A stretch of 21,779 nucleotides of DNA from NCBI GenBank assembly GCA_009839635.1, contig VXPJ01000015.1, positions 1 to 21,779 of the forward strand, in the 5' to 3' direction. The stretch comes from Pseudomonadota bacterium. GTDB taxonomy: Bacteria; Pseudomonadota; Gammaproteobacteria; UBA4575. Every line of letters begins with the position of its first letter. Positions within the stretch are counted from its first letter, which is position 1. Position numbers and translations under genes: made by a program. The notes beneath the pieces were generated by a model. It was not told where the DNA came from, did not search any database, and saw only the letters and a list, made by a program, of their open reading frames with translations. Positions 17,278 through 21,779 of this stretch are shown in pieces.

Positions 17278-20200
17278 TTTTTCGCCCCTTCGGTCACCGA
17301 GCAGTATCGCGTCCCACGCCGTTCGCCTTGTCGTTCAATGTGTCCGCTAGATACCAGATCATTGATTGCGGTATTCCATTTCCCACCAGGAATGCCCGTG
17401 GCCTCAAGAATATCCGCCTTAGAGTGCCAGCCGGCGTTCGCCCTCAGGTACTCAATAATGGCGTGTTCTGGGCCTGCCTCATACTTGAGGCGAGGTTCGG
17501 CAGCCCCGAGGTCATTGCTCTCGTTGTGCGGGATGGAACTAAGCTCGAATGAGGCCTGTGATATGGTTGTGGCAACTGTGTGTTTCCTGCGTGAAGTATG
17601 GGTTGTCGATTTTTTGATCTTGGCCCCATGCAAGCCACGGGCTACTTCTTCCTGGTAACGCTGACGGTTCAATTCCGAGAGCCGCCTCAGTACTTCGGCA
17701 CGCGCAGCCTCAGAGATGGTGAAGCGGACACGGTCGTTCTTCGGCAGATATGGCAATTCGTGGAAGCCGTGTTTGAGGTCGATGTCGTCCCAGCCGTAAG
17801 CGTATGCGACACCGTCGTCTATTTCGCGCTGCAAAACGCGCAGCTTGGCGATGCGGAGGTCTCGTTCAGCATCGTTATGGAAGCGGTTATAGAGCTTGGT
17901 CAGGCCGATCTGGTCTGCCCGCATGATAACAATGCGCTCTTGGTGAAAATGTTCGCCAAGGGCCTCTAGGTCGATACTTGACATATTGAGCAAATCGATA
18001 GGAAAAGGGAACGGCCCTAGCGCATCAGAAGGTCCATATCGTAGATCATTCTTCATTCGAGAACTGTGCTGCCAAGCGAATACTGCGTGAATGTTCGATT
18101 GTAGTAATGCAAAATCAGACCCTCGATTAGAGGGGAAAATGACAGTTTGCTCAGAAAAAATTTGCTCGGAGCTCACGAATGAGAATGCCAAAGTCTTGCT
18201 TACACGGGTGAGTGCCAAAACTCGTGACCTAGCTGGTGCTTTGGCATCCCAACCTTCCGGATGTTTCTCAAAAAAGTGACCTCGACCTATAGTGTGGTAA
18301 AGCTCTTTTGCAGATGCTTCGTAAAGCCACCATTTTTCCCGCACCTTCTTTTTGGAAGCATTTACTTGGTCCCGATGCGGTTTGACCCTGACAAGTACCA
18401 TCTGCATTGCTTTCGTGTACTGTTGTGCGCGACTCTCGGGCCAATCCCAGAAATTGATCGCCCAGCGGCTATGTTTTTGCTCAGGGTGTCTGTTCAGATC
18501 TTGGCCATTCAGGTATGGAAAAATCACCTCGGAATATTTTGAATCTTCACTGATAAGTTTTTTGGCTTCTGACTCATCCAGAACAAATCCAATTCCATTT
18601 AGAAGCGAACCAATAAAAGCTTTCCCCTCGTTTGCTTTTAACCGCTTTGGACTCCAGTCCTCTTTGCTGGACAGGTATGCCGAGATGTGGCGTACAGGGC
18701 GCCCAATCAATGATCGAATGGCGCACCAGTCCCCTTTGTAAATGTGAACACGGCTGGTAACAACTGCAGCAGAACCCGGCCAGGGCTCGTTCGGCCAAGC
18801 GGCATATATCGCTGCGCCGTTCTTGAGCAGCCACTCCAGGCCACCTTGCCGGGTGTCACCCTCGGCAATGGTGTTGGTAGCAAGAAGTCCAAAGCACCCC
18901 TCCACCCGTAGAACATCGAAAGCACGGCGAAAGAAATGGGCCACCAAGTCTGTGTTCTTGCTCGCACCTGAATGAACATTTGCGAGATAAGCGTTGAATG
19001 TAGCTCCCATGACTGTGCTGATACGCTTTCCACCAAGAAAAGGTGGATTGCCAACAATGCCATCGAACCCGCCCCGCTCGCCTGCAAATACCTCGGGAAA
19101 ATCCAAAGGCCAATGGAAAGGTCGCAGCGCAGGCTTGTCGGCGGGTAGTGCAGCAACTGATCTCCGGCGAATCGAATCAAGCGCCATCCTGTCACCATCA
19201 ATAGCCTGTCCAGCCTGAACGGTCAGTGACGCTAGGATGCTCTCCAATGGTGCACCACTACCCCCCGAAGAGAAGATCTCTTTAATGAATATATTGGCAA
19301 TACACTCCGGCACTTCGAGCTTTTGGCGCGCATCAGAGTCCAACCGCGCCATGGCCTCAATATCGCGGATGTCTCGAATTGGTATCTCACGCAGCCTCTG
19401 GCGAAATTCGATCGCCTCCTGTACCGCCCGTTCGATGCTCTGCCCGAACAGACGTTGCTGCCCTTTGCCAGTCGGCGTCATCGATAGTTTGGTGAGCTGA
19501 TCCAAGCGGTAGATACCAAGCAGGCTATCACCGCAACGAAGGTTGTGGTCAAGGAAGCCGAATGGACGACCCTTGGCCAGCGTAACCAGCCAGATGGAGA
19601 GCTTGGCGAGTTCGACGGCCAGTGGATTCATATCCACGCCATAGAGGCAGCGTTCGGCGATAAGACGGCGGGCGATCACCGTGCGCGCCTCAGTGCTGCG
19701 TGGTAATGGCTCCTTGTCGTTGGCCGCTTCCATTTCATCACCATCCACGCTCACTACCTTGCCCGTAGCCTCGGTCTGCGACCAGGCTTCGACGAGGCGT
19801 TTGGCGAGCCAGCGGCAGGCCTGCACCAGGAAGGCGCCCGAGCCCATGGCCGGGTCACAGATCTTGAGGTCGAGCAGTTCGGAAGGTGACTTCAGCACCC
19901 ACTGCTCACGTGGGGTGTCCTCTGCAGGCCCCACGTAGGTGATTGGCGTCAAGGTTTCCGTGACAATGGCCTCTGTGAGTGCCTTTGGCGTGTAGTGAGT
20001 ACCGGTCTCGCGGCGGTCGGAACCGGTCGTGACGATGAAGGCCCTGGCGGGATAGACCAGTGGATAACCCCATGGATCGGTGCGTATCAGATGAGCATAG
20101 GGTTCTATGCGGTCACGTAATGTGGTATCTCCGTGGCAGACGGCCAACAGACGATCGGCGAGGGCTTTGTCGACGGATTTGGCAAGGGTGTTGCGCACGC

Positions 20201-21650
20201 GGCTGGCGGAACTGCCGGAACGCTCGCGAAGTAGTTCTTCAAGACGGTCACCACCATCCAGCTTGGCGGATTCCAGCTCCGCCAGGGTGACCCAGAGGGA
20301 TTTGGCGCTCTTGGTGGCGTCTAGTTCCAGCGTAACCTCGGCGATGCGCTTGACAGTGCGTTCCAGTAGGCCCTCATAGACATAGCCGATCTGCTCAACA
20401 TCCAGCGAACGGTATGACAACGTCCGCCCCTGGAACTGCTGGATGGCCTCAAGCAACAACAGCACGGTACGGTTGTCGATCGGCAGCGGTCTGGCCGTGC
20501 CGGTGCGCCAGCCCGAGTCCTTGGCGCGCCCCTCAAGGAAGGGGAAGCGATCCGGGTCAAAAAGCGAACCACCCAATGCAGGTAGACGCAGGTTCTCGTG
20601 TTCGATTCCACCGAACACGGCTCGGAAGATGGCCAGAAGACGCGACCAGGCATCCCAGCGATGCTCCAGGATATCCTCGGATTCCTTGCGCAATTGCATG
20701 CGCAGGCTCGAGATCGCGTAGTTGGCCTCGTAACGCTCTTCACCCAACATCAGCAAACCCCGCTCCTCGGCAGAGAGCAGGAACACTAGGCGCATCATTA
20801 CCGTCAGTGCCGCCTCGTAGAGCACCGACTCCTTAACGTCTCGCAACAGCTCCCGGTCACGGTCCTGATCGGCCTTATCGAGAGCCTGGACCAGCACTTC
20901 GACGGCGCGTCGCACCTGCTCACCGAGGGCATCGGTGACTTCATCCTGATACTTCAGGGAGCGGTCGAACAGTGCGGGCAGTTGCTCGGACACATCGACG
21001 AAGAAGCGGCGAATACCCAGCAGATGCACGAAGGCCTGCAAGGTGGTGGGCTCCTGTCCCCAGATACGGGCATACCAACTGGCGAATGTAGTAACCGCCC
21101 CCACTGGCGCGTCCACCAGCATCCAGTGTTCTCCATTAGTCACCAGTCCGAGGCGGCAGCCAGTGGCTCGACACAACTGGACCATGCGCTCGGCGGCAGT
21201 GACTGCCCATCCGTCCATATTCTGGGTGGCGTAGAGGTCGACACCTTGCTCATGGGTGTGGATGAGCATCAGTGGCTTATCGGCGTTCTGCTCGTCGATC
21301 ACGGCAAGGTCCGGGAACACCACCACGCCACGTTCGGCCAGAGTGACATTAAGATTCACCGCACACCAGTCCGTGCGTTTCAGGACATCGCCTTTGCCAT
21401 CCTCGTCGAGTTCCAATCCACGCGATATCACCTCGTCGATCCAGGCAGCATGCAACTCGGGAAACTGAAGGTCGTTGATCTCCAGCGCCTCACACCATTC
21501 CTCATAGGCTTGTCGTAGCCGCTTGCATTTGAATTTGTCGAGCTCTTCCAGGCCCTGTGGGAATGCTTCTTTCAGAACAGGGACGGCGAGGAACGGACCA
21601 GAGACCTCAATGAGTGACAGCCAGTCGTGGTATTGATCAGTCTTTTTCAT
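17274..21650 (-). CDS. drmMI: DrmMI, N6-adenine DNA methylase of class 1 DISARM
   Basis: A 1458-aa PglX-like adenine methyltransferase. The conserved TGTHYTP lies at 549-555, the SAM-binding motif I DPAMGSGAF begins at D599, CLYGVDMNPLAVELAKLSIWL follows, and the catalytic motif IV NPPF is at 868-871. The ~550-residue N-terminal region has no nuclease motif that I can see, and the region after NPPF probably holds target recognition. The final ~63 residues (from 1396) resemble a winged helix (KADILEATGIPGGKWNTAI, then DLVSSGHIERQG). In class 1 DISARM it modifies host DNA so that the helicase complex spares it. PglZ and BrxC are absent nearby, which argues against BREX. It overlaps an upstream frame and the GHKL gene, both as ATGA. 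Confidence 0.88.
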   Translation of the reverse strand: MKKTDQYHDWLSLIEVSGPFLAVPVLKEAFPQGLEELDKFKCKRLRQAYEEWCEALEINDLQFPELHAAWIDEVISRGLELDEDGKGDVLKRTDWCAVNLNVTLAERGVVVFPDLAVIDEQNADKPLMLIHTHEQGVDLYATQNMDGWAVTAAERMVQLCRATGCRLGLVTNGEHWMLVDAPVGAVTTFASWYARIWGQEPTTLQAFVHLLGIRRFFVDVSEQLPALFDRSLKYQDEVTDALGEQVRRAVEVLVQALDKADQDRDRELLRDVKESVLYEAALTVMMRLVFLLSAEERGLLMLGEERYEANYAISSLRMQLRKESEDILEHRWDAWSRLLAIFRAVFGGIEHENLRLPALGGSLFDPDRFPFLEGRAKDSGWRTGTARPLPIDNRTVLLLLEAIQQFQGRTLSYRSLDVEQIGYVYEGLLERTVKRIAEVTLELDATKSAKSLWVTLAELESAKLDGGDRLEELLRERSGSSASRVRNTLAKSVDKALADRLLAVCHGDTTLRDRIEPYAHLIRTDPWGYPLVYPARAFIVTTGSDRRETGTHYTPKALTEAIVTETLTPITYVGPAEDTPREQWVLKSPSELLDLKICDPAMGSGAFLVQACRWLAKRLVEAWSQTEATGKVVSVDGDEMEAANDKEPLPRSTEARTVIARRLIAERCLYGVDMNPLAVELAKLSIWLVTLAKGRPFGFLDHNLRCGDSLLGIYRLDQLTKLSMTPTGKGQQRLFGQSIERAVQEAIEFRQRLREIPIRDIRDIEAMARLDSDARQKLEVPECIANIFIKEIFSSGGSGAPLESILASLTVQAGQAIDGDRMALDSIRRRSVAALPADKPALRPFHWPLDFPEVFAGERGGFDGIVGNPPFLGGKRISTVMGATFNAYLANVHSGASKNTDLVAHFFRRAFDVLRVEGCFGLLATNTIAEGDTRQGGLEWLLKNGAAIYAAWPNEPWPGSAAVVTSRVHIYKGDWCAIRSLIGRPVRHISAYLSSKEDWSPKRLKANEGKAFIGSLLNGIGFVLDESEAKKLISEDSKYSEVIFPYLNGQDLNRHPEQKHSRWAINFWDWPESRAQQYTKAMQMVLVRVKPHRDQVNASKKKVREKWWLYEASAKELYHTIGRGHFFEKHPEGWDAKAPARSRVLALTRVSKTLAFSFVSSEQIFSEQTVIFPSNRGSDFALLQSNIHAVFAWQHSSRMKNDLRYGPSDALGPFPFPIDLLNMSSIDLEALGEHFHQERIVIMRADQIGLTKLYNRFHNDAERDLRIAKLRVLQREIDDGVAYAYGWDDIDLKHGFHELPYLPKNDRVRFTISEAARAEVLRRLSELNRQRYQEEVARGLHGAKIKKSTTHTSRRKHTVATTISQASFELSSIPHNESNDLGAAEPRLKYEAGPEHAIIEYLRANAGWHSKADILEATGIPGGKWNTAINDLVSSGHIERQGERRGTRYCSVTEGAKK

Positions 21651-21779
21651 GCGGTTTCGCTGTGTGAATCTTGCAGGTCAGGAATTCCGGCAGAGCTAAG
21701 GAGGTCATGAACTCGATCGAATCGAGTTGGATCAAGAGTATCGTCGTCGTGTTTTCCTCGCGGGATCCAGATAACACAG
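21647..21779 (-). CDS. C-terminal end of an upstream operon gene (unidentified, cut by window edge)
   Basis: An open frame enters from the right edge and runs 43 codons to a TGA that overlaps the drmMI ATG as ATGA. The tail reads CVIWIPRGKHDDDTLDPTRF and then DRVHDLLSSAGIPDLQDSHSETA: hydrophilic, acidic and gene-like. A frame this long without a stop could occur by chance about once in eight tries, but the ATGA junction, identical in form to two others in this operon, makes a real gene likely. No family is recognisable from the tail. It shows that drmMI is not the first gene and that the operon promoter lies outside the window. Confidence 0.55.
   Translation of the reverse strand, partial: CVIWIPRGKHDDDTLDPTRFDRVHDLLSSAGIPDLQDSHSETA

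Noticed and set aside
17274..21650. BREX type with PglX instead of DISARM
   Set aside because: The methylase is PglX-like, but no PglZ, BrxC, BrxB or BrxL is present, while DrmA, DrmB, DrmC and DrmD all are.
1..21779. CRISPR array, IS element, prophage genes or integrase
   Set aside because: No regular repeat-spacer pattern, no transposase or integrase frame, and no phage structural gene were seen on either strand.

Overview
The window looks like a chromosomal segment of a gammaproteobacterium. This rests on the tRNA-Val(GAC) and tRNA-Asn(GUU) sequences with encoded CCA, on a 676-residue UvrB whose DESH box falls at the E. coli residue number (D338), and on a uvrB / class I aminotransferase / tRNA-Asn arrangement that I recall from pseudomonads (memory, not verified). 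I cannot name the species.

Layout. Positions 1-3619 are core genome: the 5' part of a tRNA-Val gene (minus), uvrB (minus), a divergent PLP aspartate/aromatic-type aminotransferase (plus, GTG start), and tRNA-Asn (plus) behind a good sigma70-type promoter. Positions 3620-3909 are a gene-poor border holding an imperfect direct repeat, a hairpin that may terminate the leftward operon, and a doubtful 49-codon frame. From 3910 to the right edge everything lies on the minus strand in one tightly packed operon of at least 17.8 kb. In transcription order it contains the tail of an unidentified gene (beyond the edge), a 1458-aa N6-adenine methylase (drmMI), a 626-aa GHKL ATPase with a C-terminal TIR-like domain, a SNF2 helicase (drmD), a 565-aa Hsp70/actin-fold (ASKHA) ATPase, a DrmA helicase, a DUF1998 DrmB, and a PLD-type DrmC.

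The five drm genes make up a class 1 DISARM anti-phage system: methylation marks self DNA, and the DrmA/DrmB helicase complex with DrmD and DrmC acts on unmodified incoming DNA. The unusual part is two further ATPase genes inside the operon, neither of which is in the class 1 set as I know it: GHKL-TIR between drmMI and drmD, and ASKHA between drmD and drmA. Junctions are ATGA overlaps, a one-base TGATG overlap, or gaps of 15 bp or less, so both genes belong to the same translationally coupled unit. This suggests an expanded DISARM in which a DNA-modification/helicase module is joined to a possible TIR effector and two conformational-switch ATPases. That functional link is inference. The island lies just 3' of tRNA-Asn, a typical integration position, but no integrase is visible and the other island end is outside the window.
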